DNA from: Streptobacillus canis
GTDB taxonomy: Bacteria; Fusobacteriota; Fusobacteriia; Fusobacteriales; Leptotrichiaceae
Direction: 5' to 3'
NCBI RefSeq assembly: GCF_009733925.1
Contig: NZ_WOEI01000017.1
Coordinates: 1 to 36,723 of the forward strand
DNA length: 36,723 nt
Every line of letters starts with the position of its first letter. Position 1 is the first letter of the stretch. This document shows positions 1-9,873 of this stretch, piece after piece. The notes beneath the pieces were generated by a model. It saw nothing but the letters and a program-made list of their open reading frames with translations. It was not told the origin of the DNA and searched no databases. The position numbers were made by a program, and so were the translations under genes.

Positions 1-1
1 A

Positions 2-346
2 AAGATAAATGATGAAGAAAATATTAGATTCCATCAAAGTTATCAAAAGATACCAGTAAAACATTTAGAAAAAGAAAAAGCTTTCTTACAACCACTACCA
101 TGTGAAAGTATAAGAAAGCAATATAAGGTTAAAACTCATAATCTAAAAGTTGATAATTCATCTTTAATAACTTACCATAAAAAGAAATATTCAGTACCAC
201 CTAAATATATAGGTAAAATTATCAATGTGCAACAAATAGATGATATGTTATACATGTATTGTAGCACAAAACTAATAACATTTCATCAAATTTCTAAAAA
301 TAATACATGTATAATAGGAGAAAACAATGGAAAGAACAGTTTATGA
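2..346 (+). CDS. istA: IS21 transposase IstA, C-terminal fragment
   Basis: An open frame runs in from the window edge to TGA at 344-346, giving about 114 residues. It contains the beta-rich C-terminal region typical of IstA, with the motif YSVPPKYIGK followed by DDMLYMYCSTKLI. This part follows the DDE catalytic core in IS21-family transposases; the core itself lies outside the window. The next gene starts inside this one (ATG 327), the usual istA/istB overlap. It should act with IstB on the element ends. The 5' part cannot be judged. Confidence 0.85.
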   Translation, partial: KINDEENIRFHQSYQKIPVKHLEKEKAFLQPLPCESIRKQYKVKTHNLKVDNSSLITYHKKKYSVPPKYIGKIINVQQIDDMLYMYCSTKLITFHQISKNNTCIIGENNGKNSL

Positions 347-1052
347 AATATTAATTGATAATTTTGAATATTTAAAATTAAAGGAGGTTTGAAATCATAT
401 AGATGATGTCATAGAGGAATTTAAAAACAGTGATATGTCTCTTGTGGAAACTTTAGTTAAACTTACTGATTATGAGATAAGACATAAAGAAAATAACTTA
501 ATTACAGCAATGATTAAAATAGCAGGCTTTCCTTTTAAGAAAGAAATAGATGATTTTGATTTTAATTATCAAGAAAATTTAAATAAACAAGATATATTAG
601 ATCTATTAAGTCATAGATTTATACATAATTTTGAAAATATTATCTTTATTGGTCCTAGTGGAGTGGGTAAAACTCATTTAGCAACATCAACTGGAATATC
701 TACTTACTTTATTAAGTTTAATGATTTAATTAATCAATTAAATAAAGCTAGTAGAGAAGGGAGGTTTAATGAAAGGATAAAACATTATTGTAAGTATAGG
801 GTTTTAATAATAGATGAACTTGGATATATCCCTATATCAAAAGAAGAATCCTTAATGTTTTTCAAACTTATTAATGATAGATATGAAAAGAAGTCAACAA
901 TAGTAACAACTAATGCTGACTTTAGAGATTGGGGTAATATATTTTCTGATAATACATTAGCTAATGTAATATTAGATAGGTTATTAGACCATTGTAATGT
1001 TATTAATATTAATGGTAAATCTTATAGAGTTAGAGATTATTATCAAGAATAA
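327..1052 (+). pseudogene. istB: IS21 helper ATPase IstB, broken
   Basis: The frame begins at ATG 327 (MERTVYEIL), overlapping istA, but meets an in-frame TGA at 390-392 after 21 codons. It then continues in the same frame to 1052. The body is clearly IstB: Walker A GPSGVGKTH, then LIIDELGYIP as Walker B, then TTNADFRDWGNIFSD. Just after Walker A about nine residues usual for the family are missing between LATSTG and ISTYF. TGA is an ordinary stop in neighbouring genes (for example 5221-5223), so readthrough is unlikely. A later ATG at 435 would give a 205-residue protein lacking the N-terminus. Probably inactive. Confidence 0.85.
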
Positions 1053-1058
1053 GAACGA

Positions 1059-1104
1059 CATTCTTATTTTGACAAAATACTACATTTTTATATTGACATT
1101 AACA
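1059..1104. repeat. Right terminal inverted repeat of IS21-family element
   Basis: The reverse complement of these 46 bases begins TGTTAATGTCAATATAAAAA and aligns without gaps to the 46 bases at 36369-36414, with 36 of 46 identical by hand count. The outermost bases are TG/CA, as in IS21-family ends. Host sequence begins at 1105. Confidence 0.8.
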
Positions 1105-1153
1105 AATAGAAGGAATTATCTAATTTTTTTAGATTAATCCCTTCTATTTTTTT
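1105..1153 (+). terminator. Rho-independent terminator next to the IS end
   Basis: The arms AATAGAAGGAATTATCT (1105-1121) and AGATTAATCCCTTCTATT (1131-1148) pair with one mismatch and one bulge, and a run of seven T follows. It directly abuts the IS. It could stop transcription leaving the IS and might also serve the leftward gene at 1201. Bases 1154-1200 hold nothing I can name. Confidence 0.65.
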
Positions 1154-1200
1154 GAGGAGACTATTGAGGAAGAAAAAAACTCTTACTTTTCAACAGCCCC

Positions 1201-1680
1201 TTATAATTCTATGAAATTAATTTTATGTCCTGTATATTCAAAAAATCTTTCAAAATCTTTAAATTGAATATTTAATGTTTTAGTATTAATAAATGGATGA
1301 GCGCCTATTGTTGTTGAAGTATCTATGGCAGTATCTACAATTAGATTAACCTTATAATCCTTATCGAATAATAAACCAAATGGTGTTAAAATACCAGGTT
1401 TACAACCTGTTAATTCTATCATAGTATCGCTACTTGCAAATGAAAGTCTTTTTTCTTCTAGTTTTTCTGCTAAATCAGTTAGGTTTAATGACTTTTCATC
1501 ATGTATTAAAACTAGATATATATTATTAGTTTTTTTTGCCTTTAATAAAAGGTTTTTAACTTGTTGCCCCTCTAATTCAAATAAGTGATCTTTTACTGAA
1601 GATATTGCTTCATGTTCTAAAGTTTTATATTCAATATTCATTTCTTTTAATAAATTATAAATCATTTGTTCATTTCCCAT
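1201..1680 (-). CDS. YbaK/ProX-family aminoacyl-tRNA deacylase
   Basis: This 159-residue protein resembles the free-standing prolyl-tRNA editing proteins (PrdX/ProXp, YbaK fold), which hydrolyse mischarged aminoacyl-tRNA in the cytoplasm. Support comes from the start YNLLKEMNIEYKTLEHE, then GQQVKNLLLKAKK with the lysine placed as in the family, HDEKSLNLTDLAEKL, and the late loop TTIGAHPFINTKTLNI. The length is normal. The start is ATG at 1680 with AGGAGG about 7 bases upstream on the minus strand. It is transcribed alone, divergent from mnmA. The family is clear; the exact amino acid edited (Ala or Cys on tRNA-Pro) is inference. Confidence 0.85.
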   Translation of the reverse strand: MGNEQMIYNLLKEMNIEYKTLEHEAISSVKDHLFELEGQQVKNLLLKAKKTNNIYLVLIHDEKSLNLTDLAEKLEEKRLSFASSDTMIELTGCKPGILTPFGLLFDKDYKVNLIVDTAIDTSTTIGAHPFINTKTLNIQFKDFERFFEYTGHKINFIEL

Positions 1681-1759
1681 AAAAATACCTCCTTAGTATA
1701 TATATAAATAATATCACAAAAAAATATATTTTTAAAGTAAGTTTTACGTTGCCATTTTG

Positions 1760-1789
1760 TTGCATTAAATACAAAAAATATTGTATAAT
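1760..1789 (+). promoter_or_regulatory. Promoter of the mnmA operon
   Basis: TTGCAT (1760-1765), 18 bases, then TATAAT (1784-1789). It lies 37 bases before the mnmA start and is the best sigma-70-type match in the divergent gap. Confidence 0.65.
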
Positions 1790-1802
1790 ATAAATAATGT
1801 AA

Positions 1803-2906
<1,104 letters not shown>

Positions 2907-2915
2907 GAGGAGACA

Positions 2916-4706
2916 ATGTTCTGGAATTGGTTTAATAAAAAAGAAGAGCAAGAAACAGTTGTTGAGAAAGAAAAAATAAAAGTATATGATGAGGAAAAAG
3001 GTCAAGAAATAATAGTTATTAAAGAAGAATGGATAAAGAATTTCTTAATACCAAGAATTGATCAAAATATAGATAATAAAGAAATGCTATATAATTTAAT
3101 ATTAGTGGGATTAAATTATCAGGTGTATGAGGAATTATTAGAACCAACTTTAAAATTTAGGGAACTTGAAGAAGATTCAAAAAGATCAACTGAAGTATTA
3201 ACTGAAATATATTTTCAATCATCTGCATATAATGAAGTTGTAGAATTATATGAAGAGTATAAAGGTGAGATGAGTACTATGATGTATTATTATTATGGTT
3301 TATCATTACTTTATACAGGGCTAGATTTAGAGTATGTTGAAATAATTTTAGAAGGTCTTTATTCATATCCTAATAATGATAAATTAATTTCTGAATTTAA
3401 GGAAATATTTAAGAACAAAAACTATGATGTACAAGATAAATATATGCAAACATTATCAGATATTGAAGGTGCACATAAATTAGCAATATATTTTGCCAAA
3501 GTTGAATATGCAAACAAGAATTTCCAAAAAGGAAATGAGTATATAGTAAAAGCATTGAATCATGGAAACTATAAAACAGAAATAATTTCAGAAATTACAG
3601 ATATATTATTTGGAAATAAACAATATATTGAATTTGAAAATCATATCTTAGTGAGATATTCTGTTGAAAATAAAGATATGCAATTTACAAAATTAGTTCT
3701 TAGATTCTATAAAGAAATGATGAGATATGAAGAAGGACTAAAATTAACTAATGAATTATATATTTATAGAAGACATTATAAATCAATTGTGAGAGTAATT
3801 GCAGAATTTGAAGAAGAATATTTAAAACTTAAATATAAATCAGATTTTCCTGCAAGTTACGATGCTTTAATAAATGGAAAGAATATGGGAGAGGTAAAAT
3901 ATTTTAATATCTCACACCCTATGCATTATTATATCTTAAATAGAGATGAAAAATTATTAGTTGATAAAAATAGTGAAAAAAATATAATGTTTTTACCTAT
4001 AGCAACATCTTTATTAGATAAGTTAACAGAAAAAAAAGCAGCATTTATTAATTCATTACCAATATTTTTACTTGAAAAGGTATATAGATCAACTAATGTT
4101 AAAATGCAAATAACTTTAAGTAAAGATGATATTTCTATAAAAGAAAAAATTAGAGATTATGATGATACTTTCTTTGAGGGAATTAGTGAATCAAATCCAA
4201 AATTAAAATATATAATTACCGGTAAATTTGAAGAGGAAAATCAAGGCTCAAAATATTTGACAATATATAGATATGAATGTGAGAAAAAACAAAGAGTTAA
4301 AATGATGTTACCTGTAATTGTGCAGAATAATGAAATTGAAATTTCAAATAAATATATAGATGCGATTAAAGATTTCTTTGATATAAGAATTTTTGATATA
4401 CAATCTGACATAGAAAAAGAAGATATATATAATTGTGCAAAAAGATTAGGTTTATTTTTTGACTTTGACTCAAATAATATGCATAGAAAATGGAATTTAC
4501 TTTATCTTTTAAATTATTATACGTCTAAAATAAAAAATGAAGATGAATTATTAATAGCTCTATCTATAGTTCATTTTATGAATATTTATGGAATTGAATA
4601 TGATATGGAATATAAGAATGTATTTTATGAAAAAAATCTTCAAATCTATGACAACCCAGAAATTAGAAGATTAATTAACTTTGTTTTTGAAAACAGAGGT
4701 GAGTAA
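2916..4706 (+). CDS. Large helical, TPR-like protein of unknown function
   Basis: A 596-residue acidic, soluble protein with no signal peptide or membrane segment. I do not recognise a named family. From about residue 60 to 300 it is strongly helical, with repeated pairs of aromatic-rich helices (for example VVELYEEYKGEMS and YYYYGLSLLYTGLDLEYVE) that look like degenerate tetratricopeptide repeats. The C-terminal half is mixed. AGGAGG lies 5 bases before ATG 2916, which fixes the start. It sits 9 bases after mnmA and 1 base before the next gene, so it is co-transcribed with tRNA and rRNA modification genes. A scaffold role is possible but not shown. Confidence 0.75.
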   Translation: MFWNWFNKKEEQETVVEKEKIKVYDEEKGQEIIVIKEEWIKNFLIPRIDQNIDNKEMLYNLILVGLNYQVYEELLEPTLKFRELEEDSKRSTEVLTEIYFQSSAYNEVVELYEEYKGEMSTMMYYYYGLSLLYTGLDLEYVEIILEGLYSYPNNDKLISEFKEIFKNKNYDVQDKYMQTLSDIEGAHKLAIYFAKVEYANKNFQKGNEYIVKALNHGNYKTEIISEITDILFGNKQYIEFENHILVRYSVENKDMQFTKLVLRFYKEMMRYEEGLKLTNELYIYRRHYKSIVRVIAEFEEEYLKLKYKSDFPASYDALINGKNMGEVKYFNISHPMHYYILNRDEKLLVDKNSEKNIMFLPIATSLLDKLTEKKAAFINSLPIFLLEKVYRSTNVKMQITLSKDDISIKEKIRDYDDTFFEGISESNPKLKYIITGKFEEENQGSKYLTIYRYECEKKQRVKMMLPVIVQNNEIEISNKYIDAIKDFFDIRIFDIQSDIEKEDIYNCAKRLGLFFDFDSNNMHRKWNLLYLLNYYTSKIKNEDELLIALSIVHFMNIYGIEYDMEYKNVFYEKNLQIYDNPEIRRLINFVFENRGE

Positions 4707-4707
4707 T

Positions 4708-5223
4708 ATGAAAGAAATTCTTTTAAAAAATAAATATAGATTTTTAGTAATTATAGGTGCATTATTTTATTATATTATGGCAGGTAGACCAACAGCTAAT
4801 TTAGTGTTATTTATTGCAAGTTTGATTTTTATGCTTGCAATTACATATACTAATTTTGATTTATTGTTAACAGTTAAGTCTAAAAATAAAACAGTTTATA
4901 TAAGTTTTATAACAACTACTTTTATTGCTTATTTATTTGAAGCTGCATTTAGTTCTTCATTTTATTTAAGTGATATGGTTGTACAAAATTATTATATTTC
5001 TGTATTATTATTTGTGATAAGATTTTTATATTTTCTTTCATCAATGATGGTGCTTTATCATTTGCTTGATTTAGGTAAAAGAAAATATATATTTGTACCC
5101 TTAATTAATATGCTTTTTGGAATTTATTTATATATTGAAGTAATTACTTTTTTAATACCGCCTACATATATTATTCAACTAATTATATTTATAGTAATAG
5201 AGAATATGGAGAATAAAAAATGA
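4708..5223 (+). CDS. Multi-spanning membrane protein, unknown
   Basis: A 171-residue hydrophobic protein with about five or six membrane helices, including segments around LVIIGALFYYIMA, LVLFIASLIFMLAI, ISVLLFVIRFLYFLS and IIQLIIFIVIE. No catalytic motif is recognised. ATG 4708 is preceded by GAGGTGAG; a TTG at 4681 in the same frame would add nine residues but would overlap the upstream gene. Its TGA overlaps the rsmB start as ATGA (5220-5223), which points to translational coupling. The function is unknown; the position suggests only that it shares expression with rsmB. Confidence 0.7.
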   Translation: MKEILLKNKYRFLVIIGALFYYIMAGRPTANLVLFIASLIFMLAITYTNFDLLLTVKSKNKTVYISFITTTFIAYLFEAAFSSSFYLSDMVVQNYYISVLLFVIRFLYFLSSMMVLYHLLDLGKRKYIFVPLINMLFGIYLYIEVITFLIPPTYIIQLIIFIVIENMENKK

Positions 5224-6488
5224 GTATAAAAAAAGATTTAGTAAATCTATTAGATGAAGTAATAGAGAATAAAAAATACAGCAATTTACAATTAAAATAT
5301 ATGTTTGATAATAACTCATATACTAAAGGTGAAAAAGCTTTTTTAAATAATATGCTTAATATTATTTTGAAAAATTTAATGTATATCGATCATATTATTA
5401 CAAAGATGGCTAGAAGTGTTAAAAGAAAGACTAGACAGATTTTGAGACTAAGTATAGCACAAATATTATATACTGATTCAGATGTTGCTGGAATAATTTA
5501 TGAAGCAGTAGAGTTAGGAAAAGAAGAAAATGTTTATCAAGCAAAATTCATAAATTCTGTATTAAGAAATTTTGTTAATTCAAAAGATGAATTGTTTGAA
5601 TCAACACCAGAAAATATTAGACTTTCATATCCAGTTTGGTTTTATGAAAAAGTTAGAAATCAATTTGGAGAAGAAAAATTTAGAGATGTTTTAAAAAGAT
5701 ATAAAGAAAAAAGTACTTTTTCAGTGAGAGTTAATCATAGAAAAATTTCTAGAGAAGATTTTATGGCATTATTAGATTCTGTCGGGACTGATATTTTATG
5801 GAATGTTTCAGATGTATATTATTTAAACAATAACAATATATTAAAAACAAAAGCCTTTTTAATTGGTGATATAGTTATACAGGATGGATCATCACTATTA
5901 GTAGTAGATATGTTAGCTCCTAATGAGAATGATGAAGTCTTAGATGTTGCAGCAGCACCAGGTGGGAAGTCTTTAGCAATATTACAAAAATATAATCCTA
6001 AAAAACTAATTGCAACAGATATACATGAACACAAAGTAGCTATGTTAAAAGAGTTTGAAAAAGATTATCCAAACTTTGTAGCACTATTAGGAGATGGAAG
6101 AGAATTTTCAGAAGGTATGTATGATAAGATATTACTAGATGTTCCTTGCTCAGGGTTAGGTGTATTAACCAAAAAACCTGAAAAAGTATATGAAATAGAT
6201 TTGAAAGTAATTAAAGCGATAAAAAAATTACAAAAAAAAATATTTGAGAATACATATAAATTATTAAAACAAGGTGGAGAAATGGTTTATAGTACTTGTA
6301 CTATACTTGAAAATGAAAATACAAATAATGTTGCTTATTTTTTAGAAAAATATAGCGATTTAGAAGTTATAAATTTTGAATTTCCAGAAGATGTTAAAGT
6401 AATAAAAGATGAATTTGGTGGTAATTTAATATCATATGAAAATGAGTATTTAGATGGTTTCTATATGATAAAATTTAGAAAAAAGTAG
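5220..6488 (+). CDS. rsmB: 16S rRNA m5C967 methyltransferase RsmB
   Basis: RsmB transfers methyl from S-adenosylmethionine to C5 of cytosine 967 (E. coli numbering) in 16S rRNA. This 422-residue protein has an N-terminal NusB-like RNA-binding domain (about 1-125, with ILRLSIAQILY and KFINSVLRN) and a C-terminal methyltransferase. SAM-binding motif: LDVAAAPGGKS (241-251). Release and nucleophilic cysteines: Cys310 in DVPCSGLG and Cys360 in YSTCT. The length is normal. It starts within the stop of the upstream membrane gene (ATGA) and ends 9 bases before the CCA-enzyme fusion. Confidence 0.95.
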   Translation: MSIKKDLVNLLDEVIENKKYSNLQLKYMFDNNSYTKGEKAFLNNMLNIILKNLMYIDHIITKMARSVKRKTRQILRLSIAQILYTDSDVAGIIYEAVELGKEENVYQAKFINSVLRNFVNSKDELFESTPENIRLSYPVWFYEKVRNQFGEEKFRDVLKRYKEKSTFSVRVNHRKISREDFMALLDSVGTDILWNVSDVYYLNNNNILKTKAFLIGDIVIQDGSSLLVVDMLAPNENDEVLDVAAAPGGKSLAILQKYNPKKLIATDIHEHKVAMLKEFEKDYPNFVALLGDGREFSEGMYDKILLDVPCSGLGVLTKKPEKVYEIDLKVIKAIKKLQKKIFENTYKLLKQGGEMVYSTCTILENENTNNVAYFLEKYSDLEVINFEFPEDVKVIKDEFGGNLISYENEYLDGFYMIKFRKK

Positions 6489-6497
6489 GTCTGTAAT

Positions 6498-8228
6498 ATG
6501 TACATAAATTTAGATGAGAGATTACAACTAATATTAAATATGTTAAATGAATATGGTGAAGGATATTTAGTGGGAGGAGCCTTAAGGGATATATTCTTAG
6601 GTTTAAAACCAAATGATTTTGATATGGCAACAAATATTCCTATGGAAGAATTATTACATATTTTAAGTGAATATAATCCAATAATAATTTCAGAGAAATA
6701 TCAAGTTATTTCTATACAGGTAGATGAATATAAAATAGAAATTGCTAGATTTAGAAAAGAAAATGGAATACTTGATGGAAGAAATCCAAAAGAATTTGAA
6801 TTTGTTGAAAATATAGAAGAAGATTTAACAAGAAGAGATTTTACTGTAAATGCACTTGCATACAATAACAAAGGTTTAATAGATAAATATGATTCATTAA
6901 AAGATATAGAAAATCTTGAATTAAATATTATTGGAAATGATAAAGTTCTAAGATTATCTGAAGATAATACTAGAATTTTCAGAGCATTATACTTAGTCTC
7001 TAAATATAATTTTAAGCTTTCAAATGAAACGAAAAAAGCAATTGCAAGTTTTAGGAATTCTAGAAAATTAAATGTAAGTGTAAATGGGTTTGGAAAATTA
7101 TTGGATAAAATATTATTTGATAAATATTCATATAAGTCGTTAAAGATAATGTTAGAAAATAATTTGTTTAAGTCATTTATACCAGAACTTACAAGTGAAA
7201 ATCTAAATCTTGAAACTATTAAAAATATAGTTAATACATATAATGTTTATTGTAAGTATAATGTTTTTGAAGATAAAACAATAGGATATGCGATATTATT
7301 CTTATACTCTGGTAAAAAAGATAATGATGATAATAAATTTTTAGTTAATAGTATGACTATAGCAGAAACTTATTTGAAAAAATTAGGTGTAAATATTACT
7401 GATATTATTTTGATAAAAAACTTGATTTATTATAGTAATATTATTAATAGAATAATTAATAAAGAAACAGTAAAAAGGATGTTATTTGAATTTAGAAATA
7501 ACAAAAATGTTTCTAAATTATTGAATTTCATTTCATTTATTCATCATCATCAAGATGATTACAATGAAACTGTTAAAAAGACATTAGAACTATTAAGTAG
7601 AATACAGGCTATATATTTTGAAGGAGAAGTTGTATTTATAAATGATCTGGATATAAATTTAGTAGATTTGTATAATATTGGTTTAGATACTGAAATTAGT
7701 AAGGAATCAATAAGGCAGGATATATATAAACATGTAAATGAGGGTAATTTGGCAAATAAGAAAGAAGATATAATTGAATATATTAAAGAAAAATATAGTA
7801 TTAAATTTAATGTAGATAAAGTTTGCTCAGCTGGAGGAATAGTTTATAGGGTAAATAAAGATAACAAAATTGAATTTTTATTAGTAAAAATATTAGGTGG
7901 AAATTGGGGATTCCCTAAGGGTCATATTGAAGAAGGCGAGACAGAAGTTATGACAGCAATTAGGGAAATAAAAGAAGAAACTAATCTTGAAACAACAATT
8001 ATTGATCCCAATATTTTTAAGAGAAATATTTCTTACATTACTAATATGGGTGAATTAAAATATGTTACTTTCTTTCTTGCAAAAGCTGTTAGTCATAATG
8101 TGCTAATTGATTTAGGTGAAATTAGTGAATATAAATGGTGTAGTTATAATGATGCACTTAAAATAGTAACGTATTCATCACAAAGAAAATTATTACAGGA
8201 AGCAAGATTATATATATTTAACGATTAG
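6498..8228 (+). CDS. cca: CCA-adding tRNA nucleotidyltransferase fused to a Nudix hydrolase domain
   Basis: The first about 430 residues form a class II tRNA nucleotidyltransferase/poly(A)-polymerase-family enzyme. They show LVGGALRDIFLG (24-35), the metal-binding pair D40 and D42 in NDFDMATN, RRDFTVNALAYN, and a long helical tail. Residues about 435-576 form a Nudix domain with GGNWGFPKG leading into a Nudix box at 475-497 (G-x5-E-x7-RE-I-x-EE). The glycine late in the consensus is Asn here. Nudix enzymes hydrolyse nucleoside diphosphates linked to another moiety; the substrate is not predictable. The frame is open throughout with no stop at the junction. No strong SD precedes ATG 6498, so expression may be coupled to rsmB. 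Confidence 0.88.
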   Translation: MYINLDERLQLILNMLNEYGEGYLVGGALRDIFLGLKPNDFDMATNIPMEELLHILSEYNPIIISEKYQVISIQVDEYKIEIARFRKENGILDGRNPKEFEFVENIEEDLTRRDFTVNALAYNNKGLIDKYDSLKDIENLELNIIGNDKVLRLSEDNTRIFRALYLVSKYNFKLSNETKKAIASFRNSRKLNVSVNGFGKLLDKILFDKYSYKSLKIMLENNLFKSFIPELTSENLNLETIKNIVNTYNVYCKYNVFEDKTIGYAILFLYSGKKDNDDNKFLVNSMTIAETYLKKLGVNITDIILIKNLIYYSNIINRIINKETVKRMLFEFRNNKNVSKLLNFISFIHHHQDDYNETVKKTLELLSRIQAIYFEGEVVFINDLDINLVDLYNIGLDTEISKESIRQDIYKHVNEGNLANKKEDIIEYIKEKYSIKFNVDKVCSAGGIVYRVNKDNKIEFLLVKILGGNWGFPKGHIEEGETEVMTAIREIKEETNLETTIIDPNIFKRNISYITNMGELKYVTFFLAKAVSHNVLIDLGEISEYKWCSYNDALKIVTYSSQRKLLQEARLYIFND

Positions 8229-8240
8229 AAAGGTGAAAAA

Positions 8241-8804
8241 ATGAGAACAAATGTTTTTTTAGGGTTAGTACATTACCCTGTATATAATAAAAATAGTGAG
8301 ATTGTAGCAACTTCAGTGACAAATTTTGATATACATGATATATCTAGAACATGTAGAACTTACGATATAAGTAAATATTTTATAATTACACCTGTTGATG
8401 CACAAAAAGAATTAACAGCAAGAATTCTTGGTTTTTGGCAAGAAGGTGACGGAATAGATTTTAATAAAGATAGAAATGAAGCTTTTGAAAATACACTTAT
8501 GAGTGATAGTATTGAAAAAAGTATAGAAGAAATAGAAAAAATAACAGGAAAAAAACCTAAAATTGTAACTACATCAGCAAGATTATTTGAAAAAACATTA
8601 TCTTTTGATACTTTAAGTGAAAAAATATTTAATGATGAAGATGTATATTTAATTTTATTTGGTACTGGTTGGGGACTTACACAAGAAGTAATGGACAGTT
8701 CAGATTACATTTTAGAACCAATAAGAATTACCACAAGATACAATCATTTATCAGTAAGAGCTGCAGTTGCAATAATACTTGATAGATTATTTGGAGAAAA
8801 ATAG
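8241..8804 (+). CDS. SPOUT-like RNA methyltransferase family protein
   Basis: This 187-residue protein matches the small family of predicted SAM-dependent RNA methyltransferases with a TrmD-like knotted fold (RNA_Me_trans). The start is typical: FLGLVHYPVYNK, then VTNFDIHDISRTCRTY and YFIITPVDAQKELTARIL. Late elements LILFGTGWGLTQEVM and YNHLSVRAAVAIILDRL form the expected cofactor loop and C-terminal helix. In many genomes this family is linked to rimM-trmD, and rimM-trmD lie 1 kb downstream here. The SD is AAAGGTG before ATG 8241. The RNA target is unknown. The family call is firm; the activity is inference. Confidence 0.8.
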   Translation: MRTNVFLGLVHYPVYNKNSEIVATSVTNFDIHDISRTCRTYDISKYFIITPVDAQKELTARILGFWQEGDGIDFNKDRNEAFENTLMSDSIEKSIEEIEKITGKKPKIVTTSARLFEKTLSFDTLSEKIFNDEDVYLILFGTGWGLTQEVMDSSDYILEPIRITTRYNHLSVRAAVAIILDRLFGEK

Positions 8805-8812
8805 GAGGGATT

Positions 8813-9214
8813 ATGAAGAAAGAAACAATTGGAATAGTTTTAGTTTGTCACAGTAATTCAATGACAGATGCATTCTTAGAGTTTTGTAATGTATTAAAAC
8901 AAGAAGATTTTGAATTATTAAACGGTGGTGGAACAAATTACGATACATATGGAACTACACCTGAAATAGTTGCAGATGTAATAAAAAAAGCTAATAGAGG
9001 TAAAGGTGTATTAGTTTTAGTTGATTTTGGTAGTTCAATTAATGCTGTTAAAGGTGCAATTAAATTATTAGATGGTGAAGTAGAAGTTGAAATTGCAGAT
9101 TGTCCACTTATTGAAGGGACAGTATCTGCTATTGTAGCAAATGATGAAAATATGAATTTAAAGAAATTAAAGGCTATTGCTGAAGATAGTATTAATTTTA
9201 AAAAAATAAAGTGA
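8813..9214 (+). CDS. DhaM-like PTS EIIA-type phosphotransfer protein
   Basis: A 133-residue protein of the DhaM/EIIA-mannose fold. GIVLVCHSN places the phospho-accepting His at residue 13, and VDFGSSINAV corresponds to the conserved Asp-Leu-Gly-Ser loop of DhaM. DhaM carries phosphate from HPr to ADP bound in DhaL for dihydroxyacetone phosphorylation. No dhaK or dhaL is nearby, so the partner is not visible. AGGAGG lies 4 bases before the start. ptsI is 2.6 kb downstream in the same direction and could supply the phosphate relay through an HPr encoded elsewhere. Confidence 0.8.
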   Translation: MKKETIGIVLVCHSNSMTDAFLEFCNVLKQEDFELLNGGGTNYDTYGTTPEIVADVIKKANRGKGVLVLVDFGSSINAVKGAIKLLDGEVEVEIADCPLIEGTVSAIVANDENMNLKKLKAIAEDSINFKKIK

Positions 9215-9221
9215 GATAGAG

Positions 9222-9872
9222 ATGTTTGTAGAAATTTTAAAAACAATTTGGAAATTACTAAAGAAAAACATAGTATTTGTAATAATATTTTTTATACTTA
9301 ATTTATTAACTATAAAATTTTCGTTAAATGAAAATAACAGTTTTGAAATACTTATTGCATTTAAATTATTGCAAAATATATTATTAATAGCATTTATAAT
9401 TATTCTATCAAAAAGTATGAATTTTAATATAAATTATAAGAAAGCTGTTATGTATTTTGTATTTTATTCATTAATAGATTTATTACAAATATTTTTACCT
9501 CCATTATTAACAATGGTATTAATTTTAAAAATGTTTCTAATATTTTTCCCTTATTTATATTTTGCAGAAGATTTAGGGGTTAATAATTCTATTAGTTTTT
9601 CCATGACATTATTGAGGGAATTATATATAAATATAGTATTATTATTTGTAAATTACTATACTATTATGACTTTTGCGATATTTATATTAATAAAAAATGA
9701 ATTACCAAAACTAAATCCAGAAAATATAAATCCTAATGAGATATTTAATCTTTTAGGAGGGAAAATTGAATTTATATTATCAGCAGATATAATAATTAAA
9801 ATATTGATTATTGCTGGAATATATTTTGCATTTAAGTTAAATACAGAGAAAAAAATAGAAATTGAGGAATAA
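9222..9872 (+). CDS. Integral membrane protein, unknown
   Basis: A 216-residue, highly hydrophobic protein with about five or six membrane helices, for example VFVIIFFILNLLTI, LLIAFIIILS, TMVLILKMFLIFFPYLYF, INIVLLFVNYY and IIIKILIIAGIYFAF. No motif of a named transporter or enzyme is seen. The start at 9222 follows GAGATAGAG. It lies 7 bases after the DhaM-like gene and 1 base before rimM, so it is surely in the same transcript. The function is unknown. Confidence 0.7.
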   Translation: MFVEILKTIWKLLKKNIVFVIIFFILNLLTIKFSLNENNSFEILIAFKLLQNILLIAFIIILSKSMNFNINYKKAVMYFVFYSLIDLLQIFLPPLLTMVLILKMFLIFFPYLYFAEDLGVNNSISFSMTLLRELYINIVLLFVNYYTIMTFAIFILIKNELPKLNPENINPNEIFNLLGGKIEFILSADIIIKILIIAGIYFAFKLNTEKKIEIEE

Positions 9873-9873
9873 T

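Larger units (their letters stand above)
1..1104 (+). mobile_element. IS21-family insertion sequence, right part
   Basis: The block holds the 3' end of an istA-type transposase gene, an overlapping istB-type ATPase gene and a terminal repeat ending at 1104. The window starts inside the element, so its left end is not seen here. The istB copy is broken, so this copy probably cannot move by itself. A second copy's left end lies at 36369-36723 in the same orientation; their outer 46 bp match as inverted repeats. Confidence 0.85.

Noticed and set aside
390..392. TGA read as tryptophan
   Set aside because: TGA ends normal genes here (for example 5221-5223), so a changed genetic code is not supported.
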